Made by a program: the position numbers and the translations under genes. A stretch of 64,000 nucleotides of DNA, taken from Pelobates cultripes (lineage: Eukaryota > Chordata > Amphibia > Anura > Pelobatidae). Under the pieces are notes generated by a model. That model was not told the DNA's origin and did not search any database. It was given only the letters and a program-made list of their open reading frames with translations. This document shows, one piece after another, positions 25,100 to 37,866 of this stretch. Position 1 is the stretch's first letter; each line of letters begins with the position of its first letter. The DNA is taken from positions 113,295,927 to 113,359,926 of the forward strand of contig OW240918.1 in NCBI GenBank assembly GCA_933207985.1, in the 5' to 3' direction.

Positions 25100-27994
25100 A
25101 TGTCTGGAGTTAAAGGAGGTCGTAGCCAGAAGAGCCAACAAGGGCAACAGGATCACCATGGCGGAGATGGTCATCAGGGCAGTCAAAGGCAGGGTTACCA
25201 CGGAAGTGATGGTCAGCAGAGTCAGCAAAGTCACAATTATACAGCTGTACAGCAGAGCCAACAGGGTCACCACGGAGGTGCTGGCCAACAGAGCCAACAA
25301 GGTCACCATGGAGGTGCTGGCCTGCAGAGCCAACAGGATCACCATGGAGGTGCTTGCCAGCAGAACCAGTATGATCAACATGGAAGTACAGGTCAACAGA
25401 GCCAATCAGGCCATCATATTGGTGCTGGACAGCAGAACCAACAAGGCAACCATGGAGGTTCTGGTCAACAGAGCCAACAAGGTCATGATGGTGGTGCTGG
25501 AAAGCAAAGCCAACAGAGTCACCATGGAGGTTCTAGCCAGCAGAGCCAATCAGGACACCATGGGGGCTCTGGCCAGCAGAGCATATCAGAACACTATGGA
25601 GGTGCTGGCCAGCATAGCCAACAAGGTCACCATGGAAGTGCTGGTCAGCAGGCTCAATCAGGTCACCAAGGAGGTGATGGCCAACAGAGTCATCAAGGTC
25701 ACCATAGAGGTGCTGGGAATCAGAGCCAACAAGGTCATGATGGTGGTGCTGGAAAGCAAATCCATCAGAGTCACCAAGGAGGTGCTGGCCAACAGAGTCA
25801 ATCAGGACACCATGGGGGTTCTGACCAGCAGAGCATATCAGGTAATAGTGGAGATGCTGGAAAACAGAGTCATCAAGGTCACCATGGAGGTGCTGGCAAA
25901 GAGAGCCAACAAGGTCATGATGGTGGTGCTGGAAAGCAAAGCCATCAGAGTCACCAAGGAGGTGCTGGCCAGCAGAGTCAATCAGGACACCATGGGGGTT
26001 CTGACCAGCAGAACATATCAGGTCATAGTGGAGATGCTGGTCAACAGAGCCAATTAGGACACCATGTGGGTCTTGGCCAACTGAGCCAGTCAGGTCACCA
26101 TGGAGATGCCGGTCAGCAGAGCCAATCAGGACACCATGGAGGTCTTAGCCAGCTGAGTCAATTAGGTCTACATGGAGATGCTGGCCAGCAGAGCCAAACA
26201 GGAAACCATGGAGGTCTTGGCCAGCAGAGCCAATCACGACACCATGGAGGGCAAAGCCAACAATTCAACCAGAGTCACACAGGAGGTGCTGGCCAGCAGA
26301 GCCAACAGGGTCACCAGCACGGTCAGCAGAGCCAATCAGGACACCAGGGAGGTCTTAGCCAGCTGAATCAATCAGGTCACCATGGAGATGCTGACCAGCA
26401 GAGCCAATCAGGACACCATGAAGGTCTTGGCCAGCAGAGTCAATCAGGACACCAGGGAGGTCTTGGCCAGCTGAGTCAAACAGGTCACCATGGAGATGCT
26501 GGCCAGCAGAGCCAATCAGGACACCATGGAGGTCTTGGCCAGCAGAGCCAATCAGGACACCAGGGAGGTCTTGGCCAGCTGAGTCAATCAGGTCACCAAG
26601 GAGATGCTGGCCAGCAGAGTCAATCAGGACACCACGGAGGTCTTGGCCAGCAGAGCCAATCAGGACACCAGGGAGGTCTTGGCCAGCTGAGTCAATCAGG
26701 TCACCAAGGAGATGCTGGCCAGCAGAGCCAATCAGGACACCACGGAGGTCTTGGCCAGCAGAATCAATCAGGACACCAGGGAGGTCTTGGCCAGCTGAGT
26801 CAAACAGGTCACCATGGAGATGCTGGCCAGCAGAGCCAATCAGAACACCATGGAGGTTTTGGCCAGCAGAGCCAATCAGGACACCAGGGAGGTCTTGGCC
26901 AGCTGAGTCAATCAGGTCACCATGGAAATGCTGGCCAGCAGAGCCAATCAGGACACCACGGAGGCCTCGGCCAGCAGAGTCAATCAGGACACCAGGGAGG
27001 TCTTGGCCAGCTGAGTCAAACAGGTCACCATGAAGATGCTGGCCAGCAGAGCCAATCAGGACACCAGGAAGGCCTTGGCCAGCTGAGCCATCATGGAGGG
27101 CAAAACCAACAATTCTATCAGGTTCACATAGGAATAGAAAAACAACAAGGACAACAAGGACAACAGGGACATTATGAAAATCATAGTGCCCAGCATGGTG
27201 GTAAGTGTGGGGTTAAGTCTGATGATGGTGGTTTCAGGAGCAGATAGAGATAAATTCTTGTTTCCCAGTCTGCCTGGTATAAGAATTAACAGTTGGATCA
27301 CCTATATTTCGTAAAAGTAGTGAAGCACTGTGATCTCCTTGGTCAATGAGTACAAGGTTGTAACAAGGATATCATATCTTTTTTTTTGCTTCGTAATTTC
27401 CAGAGCCCTGTTCGTTTTTTTAACTTGAGCGTATATTCCATTCTTTCATCCCATAGTGCTGATATAAAGTGTATGTTTAGGTTGTAATTAAATGGCTAAA
27501 TTTATGTAATCAATTAAACATGTATGGTATTATATGGGATCATGGCTCACAGTCAACTATCAGGGTTAATTAACTAAACTGGAAATTGCTGAATACTGAC
27601 AGAGGAGCAGAAATAGATATTCAGATTGGCTATTTTCATCTAAATTATATTTTTTCTAATGTGTCGCAGTTCCTGTGAGTTTGGCAAATTGCTGCCAAAT
27701 GTAAGGGATTAGTTCCAGTTTAAAGGCCGCTTGAAGTGTAAGTGTGAATATAGAACACTATTCTAGAATCTGAGAGTGATCGACTGTATATACCGTATTT
27801 ACCTCTGCTGCATCTTTTCTATAAGCAACAACCAGAAAAAACAATAAAAGTCAAAATACAATGATTGCTCCTCTCTAAAATGGTATTATCTATCAGAATA
27901 ATGGGATATGGTCTAACTTTACACTCTCAATGTCTTTGCAGGATGGGAAGTTGGGAAGCAATCACATGGCCAAGACTCTAATGGCCAGAAGTAA
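25100..27994 (+). CDS. Gene C: giant Gly/His/Gln/Ser repeat protein, about 717 aa
   Basis: Coding parts are 25100-27200 (700 codons plus one base) and 27942-27994. I chose the ATG at 25100 rather than the in-frame ATG at 25001, because 25001 lies upstream of the TATA box and the protein then begins MSGVKGG like its paralogs. Exon 1 is almost entirely 12-residue units (GQQSQSGHHGGL type). Its last third is a regular 36-residue array. Exon 2 has the 54-nt module GWEVGKQSHGQDSNGQK, without the usual Cys, then TAA and donor GTTAGT at 27996. A stronger donor, GTAAGG, at 27991 would instead remove the TAA and continue into the 30381 exon in frame to TAG at 30439-30441, giving 736 aa. No signal peptide or membrane segment. 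Function unknown; hornerin-like by composition only. Confidence 0.85.
26353..27100 (+). repeat. 108-bp higher-order repeat inside gene C exon 1
   Basis: TCTTGGCCAGCTGAGTCA, with small variants, starts at 26353, 26461, 26569, 26677, 26785, 26893 and 27001, exactly 108 bp apart. Each unit is three 36-bp repeats coding for GQLSQ, GQQSQ (GDA) and GQQSQ (GGL) variants in fixed order. This regularity shows recent tandem duplication or unequal exchange of three-repeat blocks. Confidence 0.97.
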
Positions 27995-28228
27995 GGTTAG
28001 TATTTTATCAATATCAAATGCCTTGTCAAACCATCTGTAGTAATATACTGGGGGAGTATCAAAACAATATAAAAATGTCCAGGGAGTCTGAAACATCAAA
28101 TTCCGTTGAAGTGGACAAGTGTTGCCCAGATCTCAAGCTGACTTTAATATTTACAAAGAAAATGTAACTACATGAAATAATAGCACACTTACTGTTATAA
28201 AAGGTATAAAAGGGTGGACATGTACATC

Positions 28229-28621
28229 TTAAAGGACCACTCCCCACCCAGGGCCAGATCTTCATGTCAGGTGCAGGAAGGCACAAAATTCTAAGGCGAC
28301 CCCTGCACGCAAACCAAAAATAAGGCATATGAAGTAAATATAATTAATTTAATACCTAGATATTTCAGGCCCCAAAAACTTTCTATGGCGAAAATTCCTC
28401 ATGTCTTCATGCAGAGCAGTTACTGGACCAAAGGTCCGTTTGGATCCAGGAAGTGCCTCCAGTGGCTGTCTGATAGACAGCCATGAGGTCAGACTTAGAG
28501 CTGCAATGTAAACATTGCAGTTTCTCTGGAACTGCAATGTTTAACATTACAGCCCCAAGTGCAATAGGGACACTGCATTTAGTGAGCTGAAGTGGTCTGG
28601 GTGCCTATAGTGTCCCTTTAA
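28229..28621. mobile_element. T2-type MITE with TTAA ends, in gene C intron
   Basis: The left end is TTAAAGGACCACTCC and the right end CTATAGTGTCCCTTTAA. This matches the TTAAAGG termini and TTAA target of T2/Kolobok-like amphibian MITEs. No coding capacity. It lies in the last intron of gene C. Confidence 0.75.
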
Positions 28622-30380
28622 AGCTTTGATTGCTGGAGTTTGAGAGGTTATTTGTGAAGTACTCTCCCTCCTAGTATTCTGTAGTTCAGTCAGACTGACG
28701 ATACTAGAGCTGCAGGAGTTGATACATATATATATATATACATACATATATGTGATCCCTTCCACTTCCTGTCCAGCCTCACACAGAGACACTTGAGATG
28801 CTGGGACAGCACTGAGTTTCACAGAGTCTATAACTTTTCCTGTAGCTCTGCTGTCAAGGCTGAATGGTCTACATGGGACAGTGGCCAAGGCTCCTGGTAC
28901 TTATCTCTCCCCACTAGCCTATTTAAGCCCCAAAAGGCACATTTTAATTGCTCAAAACAGGTGCCCCCTAGTGGTCAGGTGCCCACTCGTCTTAATGGGA
29001 AATACAGCCCTATCCACATCTATAAAGCACTTTTTAAAAAGCTTCTGATTTCTGCTAAATAGAGCTCCTGCCTTTTCCTACAGCAGTCTGTGCGTACATT
29101 TGAGTATGTTGTGATCTTACCTATCCAACTGGCTCCTGCTTTCTCCTCCCTGGCCACAGCTACCTCTACCCCACCACTATCCCCACTACATGCACACACT
29201 TGTAGAGTAAAATCTGAGGCTTGAAGGGCCTGAAAGTCAAAGTCCCATTTTTTCCTGGACAGTCCCATGTTTTGGACTCCTGTCCCAGCAAAAAACAAAT
29301 CCCAGGAGCTGACCCGCATAGCTAGTAACTATACTGAGCTGTTCCTCCCTCCGGCCACATAGTGGCACTCTGCGAAAGGAAGTAATTACACACAGAGTGC
29401 AGCTCACAGGGAGAGAGAGGAGGGTCACCTTGCTGTGAATCACTCACCAACTATAATTAATGCATTTCTAGTACAGTATATGATTTTTTTTTCTACTGGG
29501 AATTAAAGAAACACTATAGGGTCAGGAACACAAACATGAATTCATGACCCTATAGTGCTTAAACCACTATCTAGCTCCTCCTGTCCCCTCCCTCCCCACG
29601 CCTCTCTAAATTGAGTAAAATCTTACTTGTATTCATACAGATATTCAGATTGGAAACTGGTATTTCAGTTCAATCAGAATTGAGTTAGAATTTGACTGGT
29701 CACTGATCAGAGCATGCACAGATAAGAACAAATGGATAGTTGTGTTGTTAATGCTAGCAAGAGATACGTTTCTTATATTTCAAACACAAATTTCAAGTTT
29801 ATTTCAAGTTTGTAAAGCGGAACAGTCGCCATCTGGGGTCTTTGAATAATTTTCAAAGATCCGTGATGGTGATTGTCGCTGGGGGTCCTCTGGCCAAAGA
29901 GGAAGGCTAAGTTGATTTGAAATAACATTTCCTTTAAGGCTAGAATAGATGCTTTTAGTCTACTTTGATGGGAGAGGGCAAAGGGGTTGAGCCAGTGGCA
30001 TCCCAAAGGGATGGACTTGAAGATCATGACTGTTGCACCTAAATTGGAATGGTAGGGAGGCTTCGGAAGAGGAGACTATTGTCATGGACAATCAGACGGG
30101 GGGGTGGGGTGGTGAGGGCAGAGCAACAGAAAGAGAGGGCTCAAAGCTGGATAAAAAGGTAAGTAATATTTACTTTTAGGTTTGGTGTGAATGCCTGGCA
30201 CTGACAGGGTAGAAGAAACACTCCAAATGTTAAAATTGAATATCTTTAACACTGATTGATGATACCTACAAGTATTCCATCTCTTATATTTAATTTTCTA
30301 ACCTCACGGTGTGTGTAACCAAGCTTTATTGCTATATTTTCAGTATGTTTATAAACTATTTCTTTTTTTTTTCTTTTTAG
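28622..30380 (+). other. Rest of gene C last intron
   Basis: The interval holds a TA/CATA microsatellite at about 28724-28752. A short palindrome at about 29505-29565 (CACTATAGGGTCAGG mirrored by CATGACCCTATAGTG) is probably a T2-like MITE relic. The rest was not recognised. Confidence 0.5.
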
Positions 30381-30535
30381 AGATTCATCAGAAAATGTAA
30401 AAGTAAAAGATTGTCACAAGTCACCACAAAAGAATCACTAGCATACACTACAAAAACTAAAATCTTGCATTACTGTAATTGTCTATTAAATATATATTTA
30501 ATTTAAAGTCTATTAAATGTTCATGGCATATTAGA
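30381..30535 (+). other. Gene C terminal exon (3' UTR or alternative C-terminus)
   Basis: Acceptor TTCTTTTTAG precedes 30381. The exon aligns with the gene B terminal exon. In the homologous frame it reads DSSENVKVKDCHK and continues to TAG at 30439-30441. A polyA signal variant ATTAAA at 30512-30517 is followed by TTCATGGCATATTAG, matching the sequence after the gene B AATAAA. Confidence 0.7.
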
Positions 30536-30599
30536 ATTGTTCCTTTGGTGTTTTTTTTTTCCATATTTTAGTCCAGCTAGGTAAATATCTATTACACCC

Positions 30600-31350
30600 A
30601 AAAAGAATCTTCAAGCACTCATGGGTTAAAATAGAGAGCAGTTTTATTGGATCGTAATGCAAAGACAAGAGAGAATATTATCCCAAGAGGGATAGGTGGC
30701 ACGATCTGTATTTTTCCAAGTGTTTAGTTTTTTTTACCAATAAACAACCATGAATATGGACAGCTGGTTAAAGCAAGCAACTATTCAGAGAAAACTGATT
30801 ACTACTGTAGCAGAGTTGCATTACCTGGCATAGGTATCTCCGCCGATTCCGCTTGAAGCTGGGACAAGTGTTGTTAGTGAATAGCTCTATTCCCCCAAGT
30901 AACTAGATGACACATAGTTCTGGGTTTACAATTGATTTTATTCCACAGACTTGGTCTTTTATATACAGATCCCCAGCACGGGGTCTCCATTTTATGCATA
31001 CAGTACCGCCCAGGCGCAACTGTGTCCAGGAGATAATTAAGTTGCTGATCTCTCAACTAATTATCTCCTGGATACAAAGTGCCTAACATAAAACACCACC
31101 AACATTCTGTAAAAATACACAGGAACCCCATGCATCATACATCCCCGGATAGCTTTTCTATGCTCCCAAGTTGGCAAAATAGCACCCAGATCCATAAAGA
31201 ATTGTTCAATAGCCACCTAGGGTAAAGCTTTGAGCAGCCATACACGAGGATTTAGCCCAAAATAGTTACACCATAATTGTGGCTTGGCCCAGTCAAATAG
31301 CGGGAGCTTCTGCTGTCAAACGAGGAAGGGTTCCCACTGGTACTCAGAGA
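30600..31350. other. Intergenic, possible LTR-like repeat
   Basis: The sequence is more GC-rich than its surroundings. It includes an inverted pair around 31022-31074, GTCCAGGAGATAATTA versus TAATTATCTCCTGGAT. It may be part of an old LTR or DNA element, but no termini or frame could be set. Confidence 0.35.
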
Positions 31351-31639
31351 GTGATTGTTCCAATTTGTCTATAGTACCTTTCAAAAAGCTCTCTCCTGGC
31401 ATGTTGGCAAGTGGGACAAAACAGTGGCTCAAGGTAATCTGAAGCAGAAAGGTTCAGTAGCCGTATCTGAGTTCGAGGAGTTTCACGGCCAAGTACTGCT
31501 GGAGACCATTGCCGAACAGCTGCCAGTGAGAGTGCTTTTGGTAGTAAATGTTTGGGAGAAGGGAAGGTACCGAACCAGGGAGACAGTGAATAGTTATTTT
31601 GGTGACAAGTCTAGGTATCAGGACAGGGTCCGGCACAAC

Positions 31640-32640
<1,001 letters not shown>

Positions 32641-32764
32641 TTAATCTTTAAAATGATATGTGAAGATATGGGTAGTTACCACCCCGTTCTGCTTTTGCAT
32701 TCATAAGTCTGTTGGCTATCATAAGGTAAATACAAACATATGATACCGCACTCAAATGATTTGT

Positions 32765-33085
32765 TAGAAAGAAAAAAAATATTTTTAATAAGTTGCCTAA
32801 TTCCAATGGATGGATGATTTTCAATCAATATGAGATATACAATCAAGGCAATGTGAGAGGCAGTGCGGTTGTGCACTATCACTACTGACACAGTCGGCCT
32901 CAATTGGGGTTAATTTATTAATGTGTGGTGTATCACTGAAAATTGAATTGGTTGTGATGGGATAGGTTAAATGTAATAGGTTATTTACAACGCATCTCAC
33001 ATTGCCTTGATTGTATATCTCATATTGATTTAAAATAATCATCCATTGGAATAAGGCAAATAATTAAAAATATTTTTTTTCTTTC
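32765..33085. mobile_element. Long inverted repeat (foldback MITE)
   Basis: The left arm at about 32765-32856 and the right arm at about 32996-33085 are reverse complements with few mismatches. The arm core is ATCAATATGAGATATACAAT versus ATTGTATATCTCATATTGAT. Arms are about 90 bp with a 140-bp spacer, and no frame is present. Confidence 0.9.
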
Positions 33086-33089
33086 AATT

Positions 33090-33450
33090 AAATTTATTGA
33101 AGTGTTCAACAGGACTAAATTAATTACTCCCTGTGTGTCTCATTCCCAAAGTCCCCCATGTGTCTCATTTCCCCAGTCCAACGTGTGTCTCATTCCCTAG
33201 CCCCCTCCCCCCCATGTGTCTTAGTACGCTATTGCCTTTAGTTGCCTCATTTTGTTATTTAGGCTCTTTGTATCAGTAAGCATACATTTATTATTATCAG
33301 AAGTGTCTAATTTATGTGAATTTGTATTACTAAAACATATCTCATGTTTAAATTTAGAAATATTCAAAACCCACAATTAAATTTATTGGAGTATTCAGCA
33401 TAAATTAATTACTCCCCATGTGTCTCATTCCCAAAGTCCCCCATGTGCCT
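33090..33450. repeat. Low-complexity CCCCATGTGTCTCATT repeats
   Basis: Units like CATGTGTCTCATTCCC recur at about 33130-33220 and again at 33415-33450. A longer shared phrase, AAATTAATTACTCCC, precedes both blocks, which indicates a local duplication. Confidence 0.7.
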
Positions 33451-33902
33451 TTTTTCTGTTTTGCACCTATAAAGATTGTACCCAAGCGTCCCAGTGCTCT
33501 ATAAGCCCCAAACCCTTCTCCTTTTTCCATGACTTTAGCCACAAATTTATCTCCCTAATCTCCCGCTGCCTTTCCACTGCAGCATGTGGTACAGCTAATA
33601 TTTCTGAACATACTACCTTGGAGAGCGTTTGTTTAGTTTACTTCCTAATTCCATGAACTTATTCTTTAGGACCTTATTATTTTCCTCTGACTTTGTCATT
33701 GATACCAATATGGACCAGGACAGCAGGATCATCCCAGCCCCTCCCAATAATCCATCCACCCTGGCCGCAACATGGAGGACCCGAGCGAAACTGTCCAGCT
33801 GAGACAATTAGTGGACAGAGACGATCAGCAGGTGCTATTGTAACTCTACCATAAATGTTATTCAATTCTCCTGTCAGTGGTTTTAATGTTGTAGCTGATC
33901 AG
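33451..33902. other. Intergenic, nothing recognised
   Basis: No supported gene. Short frames on both strands lack motifs. The interval ends at the target duplication of the next hAT element. Confidence 0.5.
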
Positions 33903-34180
33903 CAGGCCCGGACAGGCCATCAGACATACCGGGCAAATGCCTGGTGGGCCGCGATGGCCATGTTATTACATTTGTTTGCGCTGCGCAGAACAAATACAGG
34001 GCTACATGCTAGAGCTCTTCAGCGGGGCTCTGCCCATTGAACCAACGTGCTCACTTTGAGAGGGGGCGTGCTTGTCATTAGTGATGACAAAACACACCCT
34101 CTCTGGCTCTGCCCTCTTTTTAGGGGGCCGCTCTGATTGAAAAATGCCCGGGCCTCATTTTTTTTCCCAATCCAGCCCTG
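33903..34180. mobile_element. hAT-type MITE with perfect 8-bp target duplication
   Basis: The left end is CAGGCCCGGACAGGCC and the right end is TTCCCAATCCAGCCCTG, imperfect inverted repeats. The element is flanked on both sides by CTGATCAG (33895-33902 and 34181-34188), an exact 8-bp duplication. The interior contains a GC-rich segment shared with 21911-22060. No transposase. Confidence 0.9.
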
Positions 34181-34689
34181 CTGATCAGTGTAGTTAGCAA
34201 GCCCAATAAATTGTCAACATATAGAGCATTTTCAAAGAGACTGTATACATTGATTTGGGTTAACAAGGCATTGGTGGACAGTGTGCACATTATGTATAAA
34301 CAGGCATATACGTCATCTACACCAGATTGAAAAAAACGATCTACATGTTTCGATACACCCCTTACTTCATTCAGGTGAGTCTCACGCACATATATGTGTC
34401 TAGTTTTAAACTGATTGTGAACGAGGAATCTTTTGCTTGTTTCCACCCCTGCCACAGGTAATTTTATGTATGTAATGCTCCGTCATGCATTAATGTGTAA
34501 CTATGAGTTCTATTTGTCCTCCAACCTGCAGGGCCATGCATTCATTAACCGGTACAACTGGGGTAGCAGTGCAAACTGGGGAAATCTGGGTGTTGTTTTT
34601 CTTGAACAAACATACCCAAAGATCAGAGGAAAAGGGAGAGGTTAGAAGTGGAGAATGGCAAGGATATGAACTCTTGTCTAAAATGTAGT

Positions 34690-35900
34690 GGGCTTTTTAG
34701 TGTTCATGGGGCCTTGTGTGGCAGGAGGAAGTCAGTCATGCCAAGTGCTCTCACTATGAGTGGCATCTATCTATTGGTCTGCAGTTGGTGATGGTATTAC
34801 GGGGATGCATAGCTATCCCAGATGTCTTTTGTGGTTTTGGTGTGTTTGTTTGGATGGATGTGGTAGTGGGCAATGAGTTAATAGTCCCAATTAGTAGAAA
34901 TTTGAATTATGCTTTTCTGGTGCCAGTAGTGTTTTCCATGCTTGTGCTATTAGAGTGTTTGCTGCAATCAGGACTTGGAACATAAGCATTCTGTTTACTC
35001 TGGTCATGTGTTCCTGGCTCATAAACAATAGGCATTGTTCTGGTGTGGGTGTGAATAGTATGTGTAATAGGTTTGTGAATTCATTGACAACCATTTTCCA
35101 ATATGGTTTTATTATCTGGCAGGACCACCAGATATGTAGCATCGTACCTATCCATTTTCTCCAGCACTTACTGGAAGCATTAGGATACATATGGAATAGT
35201 CTACCTGGTACAAAGTACCAATTATGTTGCAGTTTCCTAATTAATTCTCAATAGGGTGCGCACGATGTGTGCTCTTAAGGCAGCTTTCCATTGTGTATCA
35301 GTGAGCTGGTATCATACAATGTGGGTTAATACAAAGCTCTCCGTATGGGTGATGGTGCTAGCTCTTCTACAGACCTTGTCATGCATTCCTACGTCCCTAC
35401 AGGCCATCACATTGCTATACCAGTAGAAGATACATCATATCATAGATATAGGAGTAACTGCACACTAATAAATCAATCAAGTAACAAAATAAGTAGCATG
35501 TCAAGAGGCAAGTCAGGCTTAAGCGCTCGTAGTCTGCAGGTGGGCATTGCTCACCTTCTCCACAACACCACTCAGACAGAAGTTGTTTCTCCTTCCCCAG
35601 TCCTCCATGTCCACCAACTTGGTTTCATGCTTTTAAATTTTGCCATAAGGTCTTCCACCTTTGAGGCTAATTCATTGTGGGCATTCGGCATATTCCACCA
35701 TTTTGTTTTCAAAATTCAAGGTCCTGTTCCCCAATTCTTGCACTCTGTGCGCATTTCTTGGTGAGCTGATTGCCTTGAGCACTCTCCAGGTCTGTGTCAA
35801 CACTTTCAGGTGTCGGCGCCATCCTGGAGCTCCTCGAGTTGCGATGAAGGCTTTGTTTGGCTGTTCTTGTGCCAAATAATTTTTTTTGGCTTGGCAGCAA
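34690..35900 (-). pseudogene. L1/Tx1-clade LINE remnant, minus strand
   Basis: On the minus strand, frames near 35900-35530 read RMAPTPESVDTDL, then a coiled-coil-like stretch and WGRRNNFCLSGV, resembling the start of the RNA-binding part of an L1-type ORF1 protein. Further along, 35190-34891 has KCWRKWIGTMLHIWW then PYWKMVVNEF, typical of the ORF2 C-terminal end in L1/Tx1 elements. Most of ORF2 between the two is missing, so the copy is internally deleted and full of stops. Confidence 0.65.
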
Positions 35901-36559
35901 TTTTTGTGCGGGGACATGGTTGGAATGTTGTATTAGGTCAATGATTTTTAGAAAGTTAGGCAGACCTTATGTAGAGCTAGTTTGATATATTTTTGCTGCC
36001 TTTTAGTTCCTCTATACATCTCTTTTGATACACGTTTGATAGGTTTTAGCCTCAGGTTCAAGCTGTATTGTGTTTATTTCTGTTCAAATATCTTTAGTTT
36101 GGCTTAAATAACAGAAACGAAAAATGCACCATTCTGAAAGGGCAATTGTCATCTAATTTTTACTTCTAGTTTTTTAAACGTTTATTACATTTCATGAAAC
36201 TTTTTTTACAGATTTTTTATTTTTTTGTGAAAATGTCACTCTCTTATCTGGCAGTTACAGCTGTCCACTTAACTAAAAATTTATAAGGGGAATACACATT
36301 CAGGCCAAAAAAGCCAAACTGCAGAAAAAGTGGAGCATCGGTAAAATGTAAATGTAAATGAACAATTCCCTGTTTAATAAATAAAAACTGTAGGATGTAT
36401 CTATAGATGATGACTCCCTTAGTAACAGGTATATTAGTAGTATTCTTTTCCATACAGCCAGAGCTCTGGTACATCTAGAATATCTGTTTTTGCTTTTATA
36501 CCATTTTCAGAAACATAATAAGCATTTGCATGCAGTGTTATTCAGTAAAGTAAGAACTG

Positions 36560-36680
36560 CAGGGAATTCAAATTTAATGTCAAAATAGCTGAGCCAGAAA
36601 AAATCATATGCTCTGTTTGACTACTTAGGCCTTTAATTTAAAATTAACTTTGAATTTACTTTGAATTCCCTGCAGAATTG
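36560..36680. mobile_element. Small foldback element beside the gene D 3' end
   Basis: CTGCAGGGAATTCAAATTTAA near 36567 is mirrored by TTTGAATTCCCTGCAG ending near 36675. The arms are 20-30 bp. It lies just beyond the gene D polyA site. Confidence 0.65.
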
Positions 36681-36722
36681 AAAAGAAGACAAGCACAAGC
36701 AATTTAAATTTGCAATAAGAAT

Positions 36723-36823
36723 TTTATTTATTTGTGTGGTTCCACAAGCATAAATGGATCAACCAGCGACATGTGATTGGCATAATTTTACTGTCATTGT
36801 CTTTCCCACTTTCTGTAATGTCT
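36723..36823 (-). other. Gene D terminal exon (3' UTR) and polyA signals
   Basis: Minus strand. Acceptor TTTTTAG lies before 36823, and overlapping AATAAA signals at 36732-36727 and 36728-36723. From the second AG the sequence reads DITESGKDNDSK in the frame homologous to the coding terminal exon of gene B, although gene D stops earlier, in its module exon. Confidence 0.7.
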
Positions 36824-37866
36824 CTAAAAAGAAAACAGAATGTGTAATTATAAGGAAAGTACAGCAAAAACACTTTTTAATTTTTTATTTTTTTTACTAG
36901 TAACAATACAAAAGCAGAAATATGAATATGCAGCAAGACACCAGTTAGCTATGATCCCATTTGTAATATCTGTAACATCTCATGAAAATAGGTTAGCTAA
37001 AGTTCTAGGTGATGTGGAATATTTTATCTATCGGTAGAAATTCCAGAGAATGGACAGGTCCCCTTTAAATGTATTTATAATAGTTCATAAAAAGAACTAA
37101 AACTATATATTTTCGTTCTTAAAAATAGCTATTTATCTATTTCTACCTCTGCTGCTTCAAGATGTATACATTTCATAAATAAAGATATGAGAAAGCCATT
37201 AGTGTATTCTCTTTAGTATCCTGATTGAAATTATAACTTCTGATAGACTGGACATTTTAGCCAAATCAAAAACAGATTTTATTATTAAACAGACTAGACA
37301 CTTTCCAGTTATTATTAAATATAGACAATTCTTAACGAAGAATGTCTATATTTATTAAAAACTAGTCTATATGTATTAAAAACTACTAGTGTCAAGTCAA
37401 GGGTACATATACATAATTCATTGTTGTACTATAGAATAATGCTATTTTATGTGATGTGTGTAGTGTATACATGAATTAGCTACCTAGTAGAGATGGTATG
37501 GCCAATTTCAGCATGAGAGGAGCTAATTTGATTGTCCATCCCAGTCAAGAGACATAAAAGACACAGTTGGGACTACTTTGTCTCTGTATTTCTCCTCCAC
37601 CTGACTTTTTTTGACTCAAGGCGAAGTTACAGAGTCAATCTCTGCAGTCGTCATCAGTGACAGCTGCAGGAAATAGGCTGTGCCTCTCGTGCAAATGGAA
37701 AAGTACTGCAGTGACGTCAGCACCAAAGAGGACCCGCCAGGTGAAGATGGAGTTATAACATATAGCTGTATTCCCTATGTATACTTTAACAGGAATCTAT
37801 TGTAACTTTAGCTGTGTTAGAATTGTTATAATCCTGAAAGCCTTAGTCAGTAATGATATATTTACC

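Noticed and set aside
25158..26366. Second frames inside gene C exon 1
   Set aside because: Same cause: the repeat length is a multiple of three, so alternative frames stay open without being genes.
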